Source of the DNA: DATHTK01 sp035463295
Lineage (GTDB): Bacteria; Actinomycetota; Rubrobacteria; Rubrobacterales; Rubrobacteraceae
Direction of reading: 5' to 3'
Length of the DNA stretch: 64,000 nucleotides
NCBI GenBank assembly: GCA_035463295.1
Contig: DATHTK010000114.1
Coordinates: forward strand, 11,549 to 75,548
Shown here: positions 32,597 through 40,999 of the stretch, piece by piece
Position numbering within the stretch: the stretch's first letter is position 1
Layout of the letters: each line of letters opens with the position of its first letter
The notes under the pieces: model-generated
The model's input: the letters and a program-made list of their open reading frames with translations, nothing else
The model's database searches: none
Told to the model about the DNA's origin: nothing
Position numbers and translations under genes: made by a program

Positions 32597-34045
32597 CTAA
32601 CCCCGTTTCCCGAGGTGCAACCGGCGCGCGCGTTCGCGAAAGGCAGCCCGGTCCACCTTCATTCCCTCGTCGCCTTCGGGCCATTCGTAGAATGAGATGG
32701 GGATCTTGAACCTCGGCAACGTAGACCCGAGCGTCCGCGCCAGCTCTTCGGGCTCTACGGGTCGTCCGTCGGTCCGCACGAAAGCTGCGGGGCGGTGCCC
32801 GAACTCAGCGTCCGGGACCGGTACGACCACGGCCTCTTCGACACCTTCGAGACGGCAGAGGGCTTCCTCCGCCTCCTCGGGTTGGACGTTCTCGCCGCCG
32901 GAGATAAAGAGGTTATCCATACGACCTTTCACGCGCAGGCGGCCGTCGAAGTCGAGCTCGCCGAGGTCTTTCGTGTGGAACCAACCGTGCTCGTCAAAGG
33001 GGCGCACGACGGCGTCACCGTCGAGGTAGCCGGCAAACAGCGTCTCTCCACGCACCAGAATCTCGCCGCTACCGGAGACACTGACCTCCCGGTGGGGCAA
33101 CGCGCGGCCTGAAGTACGCAGCTCCTCGGCCGAAGCGCCCGGCCGCGTCGTCGTTACCTGCGAAGCCATCTCGGTGAGACCGTAGCTCGCGTGGACCGGC
33201 AACCCGGCTCCTGAAGCCTCCTCCAGCAAGGGGACCGGCATCGGACCCCCGCCGAGCAGGATGGCTTTGAGGCGCGCAGCGTCGAAGCTCTCTTCCCGAA
33301 GCAGACGCAGGAGCTGGGTCGGGACGAGCGAGACGTGGGTGGCACCGCTCCGCGCGATGTTCTCGCCCAGCGTAGCCTCGGGCTCCGGGAGCGCCACAGC
33401 GGCGCCCGAGAGGAGACACCGGAAGAGTATAGAGAGGCCGCCGACGTGGTAGAGGGGAAGCGAGTGCAACCAGCGGTCGCCCGGCCCGAGGGGGATGTTC
33501 GCGTTCGAGCCGCGCGCGCTCCAGTAGTGGTTGCCGAGGGTGTGGAGCGCTGCCTTCGGCTCTCCCATGCTCCCGGAGGTAAAGACAGCGGTCGCCGGCT
33601 GCTGCAAGGCAAGGCGCGCCGGCACCACCGAGGGGTCGTGTTCCTCCGGTTCGTCGAGCAGGATCTCGGGGCTGAGTCTCACTATCTCGGGATCGTCGAG
33701 GGGACCTTCGTCCGAGATCACGGCCCGGCAGCCAGCCTTCTCGAGGAGAGGCGCGACGCGCCGGGGCGGCAGACGGGTGCTCAGAGGAGAGGCGACGCAG
33801 CCGGCCCGGGCCAGGGCGTGGAGCAATACGATGTAGTCTGCGCTCTTGGGCAAGTATAGCGCGGCGCGGGCCCCCTCCCCGAGACCCAGGTTCCGGATCT
33901 CACTCGCCGCCAAAGTCACCCGGCGGTCCAGCTCCCCGTAAGTGACCGTCCTGCCCGCCCCGATAATCGCCGGGGCGCCGGGCGAAGCGAGCGCCGCCGA
34001 GCGCAGAGGACACGGGATCGTGGTCGTGCTGTCTACGCCGCCCAT
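32597..34045 (-). CDS. menE: o-Succinylbenzoate-CoA ligase MenE
   Basis: A 482-residue ANL-family adenylating enzyme. AMP-binding P-loop FTSGSMGEPKAALHT, YGLTEMASQ, the hinge-region ELDFDGRLRVKGRMDNLFISGGENV and a C-terminal Lys near EGMKVDRAAF. It makes OSB-CoA in menaquinone synthesis. Identification as MenE rests on family resemblance and on its position after menB-menC on the same strand. It starts ten bases beyond the menC stop. Confidence 0.9.
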   Translation of the reverse strand: MGGVDSTTTIPCPLRSAALASPGAPAIIGAGRTVTYGELDRRVTLAASEIRNLGLGEGARAALYLPKSADYIVLLHALARAGCVASPLSTRLPPRRVAPLLEKAGCRAVISDEGPLDDPEIVRLSPEILLDEPEEHDPSVVPARLALQQPATAVFTSGSMGEPKAALHTLGNHYWSARGSNANIPLGPGDRWLHSLPLYHVGGLSILFRCLLSGAAVALPEPEATLGENIARSGATHVSLVPTQLLRLLREESFDAARLKAILLGGGPMPVPLLEEASGAGLPVHASYGLTEMASQVTTTRPGASAEELRTSGRALPHREVSVSGSGEILVRGETLFAGYLDGDAVVRPFDEHGWFHTKDLGELDFDGRLRVKGRMDNLFISGGENVQPEEAEEALCRLEGVEEAVVVPVPDAEFGHRPAAFVRTDGRPVEPEELARTLGSTLPRFKIPISFYEWPEGDEGMKVDRAAFRERARRLHLGKRG

Positions 34046-34055
34046 CGCGGTGATG

Positions 34056-35144
34056 TTATCCCACTGACCTGAGATTGCCCTTCAGGATCTCGCGCGGAGC
34101 ACACGCCGCGCGTACGTCGACCACGGGGGCCGGGAGGGCCAGGCGGGGGCTCACCACGTCGTCTGCTAGCCGGCGGTAGGTGTCGAGGCCGGCCGGGACG
34201 TCACCGTCGATGGCGGCGGCGAGCGCGACGAGGGCCGCCGTCCCGACGCCGGTCTCGTACGCGGAGCTCACCACGGGCGCCATGCCGAGCCGACTCGCCT
34301 CTCCGGCGAACCGGAGCGCGGCGGAGAGTCCGCCGAGCAGCGTCGGCTTGAGGACGACGGCCGTGGCGTAGCGGTGCTCTCCGAGCGCTTCCGGCTCCAT
34401 CGTGATGAGCGACTCGTCGAGCGCGACCGGGAGGCCGGTCTCCCGCACGAAATCTGGGAGCAACCCCGGGTCTCGCAAGGGCTCCTCCACGTACTCGAAG
34501 CGCGAACCCCTCACGGCGCGGGCGAACTCGCCCGCCTCCTCGAGACTCCACGCCCGGTTGGCGTCGAGCCTGAGCGCCACGTCTTCTCCCAGCTCCCCGG
34601 CCAGCGCGCGCACGAGCCCGGCATCCTCTGTCACGGAGCGCCGGCCAACCTTGAGCTTGACCGTCCGGTAGCCGGCGTTCCGCATCCCTCGGGCCTCTCT
34701 GTGCACCCCGGCGAGAGGTCCTGTGAGCAGACCGTTCACCATCACCGTCCCGCTCGGGCTCGGAGAGACCAGCTCCGCGAGCGACGCACCCTGCGCCGCC
34801 GCGCACAGGTTCCAGACGGCCAGCTCCAGCCCGAAACGCCCGGACGGAACCGGTGTCATCGCATCGAGCCAACGCGAGATCTCGCCGCCAGGGTCGGACC
34901 ACCCCCCGGTAATCTCACGGCCCAGAAGGGAAGCCCCTATGGTTCCCAACTCGCTCGCGGCCTCTTCCAGGCTCTCGAGGCTGAAGCCCGGCAGCGGCGA
35001 GGACTCACCCCACCCCACCGCGCCATCCTCTCCGGCGAGCTTCAGCAACAGACCGGCGCGCCGCTCCAGCGTCTCGCCCCCGAGCGACAGCGGTTCGGTG
35101 AGCGGGAGATCGTAGCGGTAGAGCCGGAACCCGGCGATATTCAT
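34056..35144 (-). CDS. menC: o-Succinylbenzoate synthase MenC
   Basis: A 362-residue enolase-superfamily enzyme dehydrating SHCHC to OSB. The catalytic KxK is TVKLKVGRR. Metal ligands are in LRLDANRAW, YVEEPL and ALDES, and the second Lys is in VVLKPTLLGG. It starts one base after the menB stop and runs almost into menE, so menB-menC-menE are one unit. Confidence 0.93.
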   Translation of the reverse strand: MNIAGFRLYRYDLPLTEPLSLGGETLERRAGLLLKLAGEDGAVGWGESSPLPGFSLESLEEAASELGTIGASLLGREITGGWSDPGGEISRWLDAMTPVPSGRFGLELAVWNLCAAAQGASLAELVSPSPSGTVMVNGLLTGPLAGVHREARGMRNAGYRTVKLKVGRRSVTEDAGLVRALAGELGEDVALRLDANRAWSLEEAGEFARAVRGSRFEYVEEPLRDPGLLPDFVRETGLPVALDESLITMEPEALGEHRYATAVVLKPTLLGGLSAALRFAGEASRLGMAPVVSSAYETGVGTAALVALAAAIDGDVPAGLDTYRRLADDVVSPRLALPAPVVDVRAACAPREILKGNLRSVG

Positions 35145-35145
35145 C

Positions 35146-35997
35146 CTACGGGCGGCGAGGGAACTGCGAGAAGTCCGGTTTGCGCTTCTCTCTGTAGGCG
35201 TTGCGTCCCTCCTGGGCCTCTTCGCTCCCGTAGAAGAGGAGGTTCGCGTCGTGGGCGAGCTGCTGTATGCCGGCGAACCCGTCCTCGTGGGCGTGAAAGC
35301 TGGCCTTGAGGAGCCGCAGCGCGAAGGGCGAGCGGTCCAGCATCTCCCGGCACCAGCGAACGGTCTCGGCTTCCAGCTCGGCGAGCGGCACTACGGCGTT
35401 GACGAGCCCCATCTCGAGGGCCTCCTCGGCCGAGTACATCCGGCAGAGGAACCACATCTCCTTGGCCTTCTTCGGCCCGACGAGCTGGGTCAGGACAGAG
35501 GCCCCGAAGCCGCCGTCGAAGCTGCCGACCTTCGGACCGACCTGTCCGAAGCGGGCGTTATCCGCGGCGATCGTGAGGTCGCAGACCACGTGCAACACGT
35601 GGCCCCCGCCGACCGCGTACCCGGCGACCATCGCCACCACGGGTTTGGGGCAGCGCCGGATCTGGACGTGCAGATCCGTGACGTGGAAGCGCCCGACCGA
35701 CGCGCCGCCAGGGGTGCGCCGCGGGTCGTCGGGGGCATCGAGGTACCCGGCGTCCCCACGCACCTTCTGGTCTCCACCGGAGCAGAACGCCTCCGGTCCC
35801 TCGCCCGTGAGGATAATGACGCCCGTCTCGAGGTCTTCGCGCGCGTCTTCGAGCGCCCGTTGCATCTCTATGACGGTCAGCGGCCTGAACGCGTTCCTCA
35901 CACCGGGGCGGTTTATGGTGATCTTGGCGATCCCCTCCGCCTTGTGGTACCTGATGTCTTCGAACTCTCCGGCTTCTTGCCACGATATGCTAGTCAT
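35146..35997 (-). CDS. menB: 1,4-Dihydroxy-2-naphthoyl-CoA synthase MenB
   Basis: A 283-residue crotonase-fold enzyme closing the second ring of the naphthoquinone. Motifs are FCSGGDQKVRG (oxyanion hole), VAGYAVGGGHVLHVVCDLT and FGQVGPKVGSFDGGFG, with the conserved C-terminal YREKRKPDFSQFPR. First gene of menB-menC-menE. ATG 35997 has only a weak upstream ribosome site. The region upstream holds the AraC/VOC remnant on the other strand. Confidence 0.95.
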   Translation of the reverse strand: MTSISWQEAGEFEDIRYHKAEGIAKITINRPGVRNAFRPLTVIEMQRALEDAREDLETGVIILTGEGPEAFCSGGDQKVRGDAGYLDAPDDPRRTPGGASVGRFHVTDLHVQIRRCPKPVVAMVAGYAVGGGHVLHVVCDLTIAADNARFGQVGPKVGSFDGGFGASVLTQLVGPKKAKEMWFLCRMYSAEEALEMGLVNAVVPLAELEAETVRWCREMLDRSPFALRLLKASFHAHEDGFAGIQQLAHDANLLFYGSEEAQEGRNAYREKRKPDFSQFPRRP

Positions 35998-36118
35998 AAG
36001 CAGAGATTAAAGGATTCGAGGAACTCGTGCAGCGGCGCGGGATACCCTGCGAACGAGGGGCGCCGTGAACAGAATAGCGTCTTGATTCCGGAGGCACCCG
36101 CTGTACTCTCCTTCCGAG

Positions 36119-36502
36119 ATGCCGCACGAGTTCCTGACGCGCCTGCGCATCGAGCGGGCGAAGACGCTGCTGGCGAGCGGGAGCCACAACGTCACCGAGG
36201 TGTGCTTCGAGGTGGGCGTCTCCAGCCTGGGCAGCTTCAGCGCGCTGTTCGCCAATCGCGTCGGGCTGTCGCCCTCGGAGTACCGGCGCCACGTCCGGTC
36301 GGGGGTCGCGGTGCCGCGCGAGATCCGCGGCGCACTCGGCATCGGCGTCTTCGAGACCAACGACATAAACGGCGACTACGAGCGCCTCGGCAAGCGGGGC
36401 GTCGAGTTCATGTCGCCTCCCAGAGAGCAGTTCTACGGTACCGAGGCGATCGTGAAGGATAACTCGGGGAACTGGTTCGGCCTCACCCAACCGAAGAAGT
36501 GA
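36119..36502 (+). pseudogene. AraC helix-turn-helix fragment joined in frame to a VOC/glyoxalase tail
   Basis: Residues 1-60 are the second half of an AraC DNA-binding domain: HEFLTRLRIERAKTLLASG, then VTEVCFEVGVSSLGSFSALFA and GLSPSEYRRH. Residues 75-127 are the last third of a VOC/glyoxalase protein: VFETNDINGDYERLGKRGVEF and YGTEAIVKDNSGNWFGL. The first AraC helix, all sensing parts and the N-terminal two thirds of the VOC domain are missing. The simplest reading is a deletion between neighbouring araC and VOC genes that happened to fuse them in frame. ATG 36119 is internal to the old gene. Expression is doubtful. Confidence 0.65.
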
Positions 36503-36512
36503 GCCACCCGCG

Positions 36513-37304
36513 CTAGCGAGAGCTCAGGAAGCCCTCCAGCAACGCGAGGTACGCCGCCGGGTCCTCGGCGTGCACCATATGTCCCGCGCCGGGGACCACG
36601 GCGGCCCGCATCCGGGGAGAGAGCGCCATCATGCGCTGCGAGAGCCGTACGTACTTCTCGTCGAGCTCCCCGACTATGGCGAGCGACGGGACCTCGATCC
36701 CCGCCAGCTCTCCCCACAGCGACGGCTGGCTCCCCGCCCCCATCCCCCGCAGCGAGCGTGCCAGCTCTTCCGGATCGTTGCGCAGTCGCGCCTCGACGGT
36801 CTTTCGGAGCAAACCTTCGTTTCGGGCGAGCGCGGCGAAGAGCGGTTGCCGGTACCAGTCCCGCAGGAAACCCTCGAAGTCACCCGACTCAAGACGCTCG
36901 GCCGTCTCCTCGTCCGAGCGGCGCCGCGACTCGCGCTCGGCCGCATCCTCTATCCCCGGCGAGGCGGACTCCAGAAAGAGCCCGGCGCACCGCTCCGGGT
37001 GGCACAGCGCGAGGTAGAGCGCCAGCCGCCCACCCATCGAGTAGCCGGCGAGGACGCTCCGTTCGACGCCCAGCTCTGCGAGAAGACCGACCGTAGCCCG
37101 CGTCGCGCCCTCGATCGTGTACACCTCTGGCGGCAGCTCCAACGAGGCGCCGTGTCCCGGCAGGTCGGGGGCTACACAGTAGAAACGTCCATCGAGGGTC
37201 GAGAGGGCGTCCACCCAGTCAGCGCCCGACCCCATAAAGCCGTGCAGGAACACGACCGCCGGGAGACGAGGATCACCGGTGAGGGTGTAACGCAACCCGG
37301 TCAC
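36513..37304 (-). CDS. menH: SHCHC synthase MenH
   Basis: A 263-residue alpha/beta hydrolase-fold lyase removing pyruvate from SEPHCHC. HGFMGSGADW, DLPGHGAS, the nucleophile elbow GYSMGGRLAL and the late His in GAGHMVHAEDP match MenH. Generic hydrolases are similar, but its place between menD and menB on one strand supports this name. GTG start at 37304, without a clear Shine-Dalgarno site. Confidence 0.88.
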   Translation of the reverse strand: MTGLRYTLTGDPRLPAVVFLHGFMGSGADWVDALSTLDGRFYCVAPDLPGHGASLELPPEVYTIEGATRATVGLLAELGVERSVLAGYSMGGRLALYLALCHPERCAGLFLESASPGIEDAAERESRRRSDEETAERLESGDFEGFLRDWYRQPLFAALARNEGLLRKTVEARLRNDPEELARSLRGMGAGSQPSLWGELAGIEVPSLAIVGELDEKYVRLSQRMMALSPRMRAAVVPGAGHMVHAEDPAAYLALLEGFLSSR

Positions 37305-37397
37305 GTGGCCGGGTCGCGCGCTCTTGCAGAGACATTCATTGCGGCATTACCCGCGAAGGGAGAGGTATACTCGACCAACGATACAGCTCACATGGAA

Positions 37398-37622
37398 TCA
37401 CCGGTTGGTCCATTTGAGCTGGAATTCGATCTCCTCCTCGCCCCCATCACGCTCGTGCTCGACGTTGAACTCGGCGCCAGCGGGCACGTATATCCTCTCT
37501 CCGGCGACCTGGATCTCGAACCTCTCGCCTCTCTCGATGGCATCGGCCAGCCTGCGCAGCTTCGCCACGAACTCGGACGCCGAGTAGACCTTCTCGACGT
37601 CCCTATCCCGCTTTTCGCTCAT
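37398..37622 (-). CDS. Amphi-Trp domain protein
   Basis: A 74-residue protein with the plan of the small amphi-Trp domain: an amphipathic helix (SASEFVAKLRRLADAIERG), beta segments with EIQVAGERIYVPAGAEFNVEHE, and a terminal amphipathic strand ending EIEFQLKWTNR. The function is unknown. ATG 37622 behind AAAGGGAGGACC is well supported; the frame upstream to 37715 is not needed. It lies inside the men block between menD and menH. Confidence 0.75.
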   Translation of the reverse strand: MSEKRDRDVEKVYSASEFVAKLRRLADAIERGERFEIQVAGERIYVPAGAEFNVEHERDGGEEEIEFQLKWTNR

Positions 37623-37721
37623 CGGTCCTCCCTTTCGTTGGCTCGATGCTCTTGCACTCCCTGGCATCCTGGCGAGTTCGGAGAGCGAGGCCAGACCCGT
37701 CGACACGACGAACACACCGGT

Positions 37722-39470
37722 TCATCGGACCGCCTCCGAGATCTCCGACAGCAGCCTTCGGTGCACTTCCACGTTCTCCTCGCGGTCTGTCTGGACCTCG
37801 ATCAGTGACGGCCCGTTCCGGTTACAGGCCGCGCGGTACGTCTCCATGAACTCCGTCGCCGAGGAAGGACGCTCGTAGCGGAGGCCGAACGTCGCCGCCG
37901 CGTGCTCGAAGCTCACGCCGTGCGGCGTGCCGAAGTACGGCTCGAAGAATTCCCCGTGCCGCGCGACGGGCAGGAAAGAGAAGATCGCGCCGCCGTCGTT
38001 GTTGAGGACGACCAGCACCACCGGCAGGCCGCGCAGCAGCGCGAGCGAGTTCAGGTCGTGCAGTAGCGCGAGGTCCCCCACAAGCAGCGTTACGGGCCTC
38101 CCCAGGCCCCGCGCGAAACCGGCGGCGGTGGCGACGGTGCCGTCTATGCCGCTCGCGCCGCGGTTGGCGGCGACGGGGGCGGAGGTTCCGTCCGCGGCCG
38201 CAAAGGTGTCCAGGTCCCGGATCGGCATGCTGCTCGCGACGCAGAGGCCGCGCCCCCCGGAGAGGTGGCGCGAGATCAGTCGCGCCACCAGCGGCTCGTT
38301 GAGCTCGTTCCCTACCAGGACCCGGTCCAGCGCGACATCGACCCTCTCTGACGCTCCACGCCAGTCCTCCTTCCAGAGAGCGTCGCCGCCGGTACGGTGC
38401 TCTCCGGCGGCCTCCGCGAGAGCACCACAGAACCGGACGATGCCTGCCTCGAGGCTGTGCGTCACCAGGTGGCCCGGGTCCATGCGGGAGGGGTTCTCGC
38501 GCACGACGACGTAGGGGTTGGGGCGGCTCACCGCGATAAACTGCTCGAGCCGCTTGCTGAGAGCGCGGCCCCCGACGTGGAGCACGGCTTCCGGTGTGTG
38601 CGCTTCCCTGAACGGTTCGCCCGCCAGCAGCGCGTCGTAATAGGGCGCGAGGCCCTTCGAGCGCGCACCGAGACGAACCTGCGAGCTCACGTCCGGCAGC
38701 AGCGGCCAGCCCAGAGCGTCCGCCAGCCGCGCCACGGCCTCGCCCTGCTCCCGGGAGCGGAGACGGCCGGCGACGACGAGACCGCGCTCGATGTCTCGTA
38801 ACTCCCTCCAGATACGGTCCACCTCCGCGGCGCCAACCGTCGGCTCCGTAGCAGCGTAGCGGGTGTACGGCTCCGCGCTCTCTCGCCAGCGGTCGGGGAG
38901 ATCTGAGTCGAGCTCTTCAGCAGGTTCGGGCAGAAAGGGCTCGCGGAACATGAGGTTGAGGTGGACGGGTCCGCTCGGAGCGCGGCGGGCGCGGTAGACG
39001 GCCTGATCTACGGTCGTGAGGACCATCGCCGGGTCCACTGTCGGGTCGGGAGCGGGGAGGTCGAAGCTCCAGCGGGGGTAGCCGCCGAAGATGTTCGGCT
39101 GGAGGACGGTCTGGTTGGCGCCGGTCTCGCGGAGCTCCGGGGGACGATCGGCGGTTAGCAGGATCATGGGCACGTTGTCCGTAGCGGCCTCGACGACGGC
39201 GGGGAAGCCGTTGGCGACGGCGGTGCCGGAGGTCGTGATCCAGGCCGCAGGCCGCCCGGTAGCCCGTGCGTAGCCCAGAGCGGCGAAGGCCGTGCCGCGC
39301 TCGTCGAAGTGGACGAGGCTCTTCGCCCTCACGTGCGCGGCGAGCGCCGCAACCAGAGGAGTCGAGCGCGAGCCCGGTGCGACGCAGAAGAAGTCCACGC
39401 CGCTCCTTACGAGCTCCTCGACGATCAGGCCGGCCCAGAGGCGGTTAGCGCGCGCCGTATCCCGGCTCAA
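37722..39470 (-). CDS. menD: SEPHCHC synthase MenD
   Basis: A 582-residue ThDP enzyme adding 2-oxoglutarate's succinyl semialdehyde unit to isochorismate. The N-terminal FFCVAPGSRSTPLVAAL and HFDERGTAFAALGYARATG, and the ThDP/Mg motif GDLALLHDLNSLALL through NNDGGAIFSFLP, are complete. TTG 39470 overlaps the end of menF by 26 bases, indicating coupled translation. Homologues usually start close to this point. Confidence 0.94.
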   Translation of the reverse strand: MSRDTARANRLWAGLIVEELVRSGVDFFCVAPGSRSTPLVAALAAHVRAKSLVHFDERGTAFAALGYARATGRPAAWITTSGTAVANGFPAVVEAATDNVPMILLTADRPPELRETGANQTVLQPNIFGGYPRWSFDLPAPDPTVDPAMVLTTVDQAVYRARRAPSGPVHLNLMFREPFLPEPAEELDSDLPDRWRESAEPYTRYAATEPTVGAAEVDRIWRELRDIERGLVVAGRLRSREQGEAVARLADALGWPLLPDVSSQVRLGARSKGLAPYYDALLAGEPFREAHTPEAVLHVGGRALSKRLEQFIAVSRPNPYVVVRENPSRMDPGHLVTHSLEAGIVRFCGALAEAAGEHRTGGDALWKEDWRGASERVDVALDRVLVGNELNEPLVARLISRHLSGGRGLCVASSMPIRDLDTFAAADGTSAPVAANRGASGIDGTVATAAGFARGLGRPVTLLVGDLALLHDLNSLALLRGLPVVLVVLNNDGGAIFSFLPVARHGEFFEPYFGTPHGVSFEHAAATFGLRYERPSSATEFMETYRAACNRNGPSLIEVQTDREENVEVHRRLLSEISEAVR

Positions 39471-40950
39471 GCCCGAAGATCCTGGTAAAGTCGCCGATCT
39501 TCTGCTCGATCTCCGCCCACTCGCCCTCGGGTACGGAACCGGCGACGATCCCCGCGCCCGAGTAGAGCGCGAGCGTGCGCCCGCGGACGAGTCCGGAGCG
39601 TATCCCCACGGCGAACTCCGAGCCCTCGGCCCCGATCCAACCGACGGGCCCGGCGTACCACCCGCGGTCGAACGGCTCGCGGTCTCGCACCTCCTCGAGC
39701 GCCTCCCTTTTCGGATAACCCCCGACGGCCGGCGTCGGGTGCAGCGCGCGGAGCACGTCGGCGTCCGTCACGTCCTCGCGCAGCGTCCCGCGCACCCTCG
39801 AGACCAGGTGGCGCCGGCTCGCCAGCTTCATCTCGGAGATGTCCTCATCTACGTCGAGCTCGTCGCAGAGCGGTCCGAGCGTCTCTTCTATGCTGGTCCT
39901 GACGTAGGCGTGCTCGGAGAGGTCTTTCGCGCTTCCGAGCAGCTCATCCCGCAGATCGGCGTCGTCCGCCTCCGACACGCCGCGTGGCCGGGTTCCGGCG
40001 ACGGCCTCGCTCTCCACGATGCGTCCCTCGCGTCGGAAGAGACGCTCGGGTGAAGCCCCGAGAAAGGCGGTCCCCTTCTCCGGCTCGACGTAGTAGTGGA
40101 AACAGTCCGGGGTCGCCTCCTCCAAGCGCTCGGCGAGCAGCGTCGCGTCCACTTCCGCGGGGAACCCGAGCTCCGCCCGGCGGGCGAGAACCACCTTGCC
40201 CAACCGTCCGTCGGCGAAGGCAGAGAGCGCCCCCTCCACGTTGCTCTTCCACTCCGGGAAGTCCGGGCTGTCCGCTCGCGCGACCGGGGCCTCTAGCGCA
40301 CCATCGCTCGCATCGTCGGGGAAGGTCAGGTGTTCGATCTCCTCCAGGATCTCACCCCGCCTCTCGCCGTCCCGCGGGAGCACGAGGTTGCAGACGAGCG
40401 TCGCCGCCGCATCACCCGCGATCAGCTCGAAACGCGGCAACACGAAGCGGTAGGCGCCGAAGGCCGCCCACCAGGCGTCCGGCTCCCGCGCCGGATCGAA
40501 GCGGAGCCCGCCGTAGTAGCGCGCGATAGGGTCCCCGGAGGTGAGAAGCGCCGCGAGCCGCTTGCGCAGCGCGAGCGCGTCCTCCCCGGTCTCGCCTTCT
40601 TGCGAGTCGGCAGCGCCAACGGCCGCCACCCCGAACGCTCCCCCACGCCCGGACCAGTACAGCCTGGGGTACTGGAGCTGCTCCCGGAGCCAACGCAGCG
40701 GTCTCACGGGGCCTATAGCGACCTCGACGCGCACCACCCGCTCCCCCGGCGGAGCCGCGGCGGCCTCGACAGCGGCACCCGAGAGTACCCGGCCCACCCT
40801 GTCCGCCAGGACCCAGCGGGCCGACCCTTCAGCGGGCGCGCCCGCTCGCGCGAAGCCCGTCCGTTCCCTGCTCAGCAAAGTTCGTGCTTTCTCGTCATCT
40901 CGAAACGTAGTGTAGCAAGGCGAACCGGGCCAGTTAGCGGCTTCGCTCAC
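39445..40950 (-). CDS. menF: Isochorismate synthase MenF
   Basis: A 501-residue chorismate-binding enzyme, first committed step of menaquinone synthesis. Core motifs are KVVLARRAEL, FLGASPERLFRREG, VAGTRPRG, LHPTPAVGGYPK and the closing RGWYAGPVGWIG. There are no anthranilate-type allosteric residues I can identify. It is the first gene of menF-menD. GTG 40950 is taken as start; the 70 residues after it are poorly conserved, so a later start cannot be excluded. Confidence 0.92.
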   Translation of the reverse strand: MSEAANWPGSPCYTTFRDDEKARTLLSRERTGFARAGAPAEGSARWVLADRVGRVLSGAAVEAAAAPPGERVVRVEVAIGPVRPLRWLREQLQYPRLYWSGRGGAFGVAAVGAADSQEGETGEDALALRKRLAALLTSGDPIARYYGGLRFDPAREPDAWWAAFGAYRFVLPRFELIAGDAAATLVCNLVLPRDGERRGEILEEIEHLTFPDDASDGALEAPVARADSPDFPEWKSNVEGALSAFADGRLGKVVLARRAELGFPAEVDATLLAERLEEATPDCFHYYVEPEKGTAFLGASPERLFRREGRIVESEAVAGTRPRGVSEADDADLRDELLGSAKDLSEHAYVRTSIEETLGPLCDELDVDEDISEMKLASRRHLVSRVRGTLREDVTDADVLRALHPTPAVGGYPKREALEEVRDREPFDRGWYAGPVGWIGAEGSEFAVGIRSGLVRGRTLALYSGAGIVAGSVPEGEWAEIEQKIGDFTRIFGLEPGYGAR

Positions 40951-40999
40951 ACTATGCGGTGCGCGTAGGGGCGGTTACCGCCCCAACGCGCCCCGCGCC

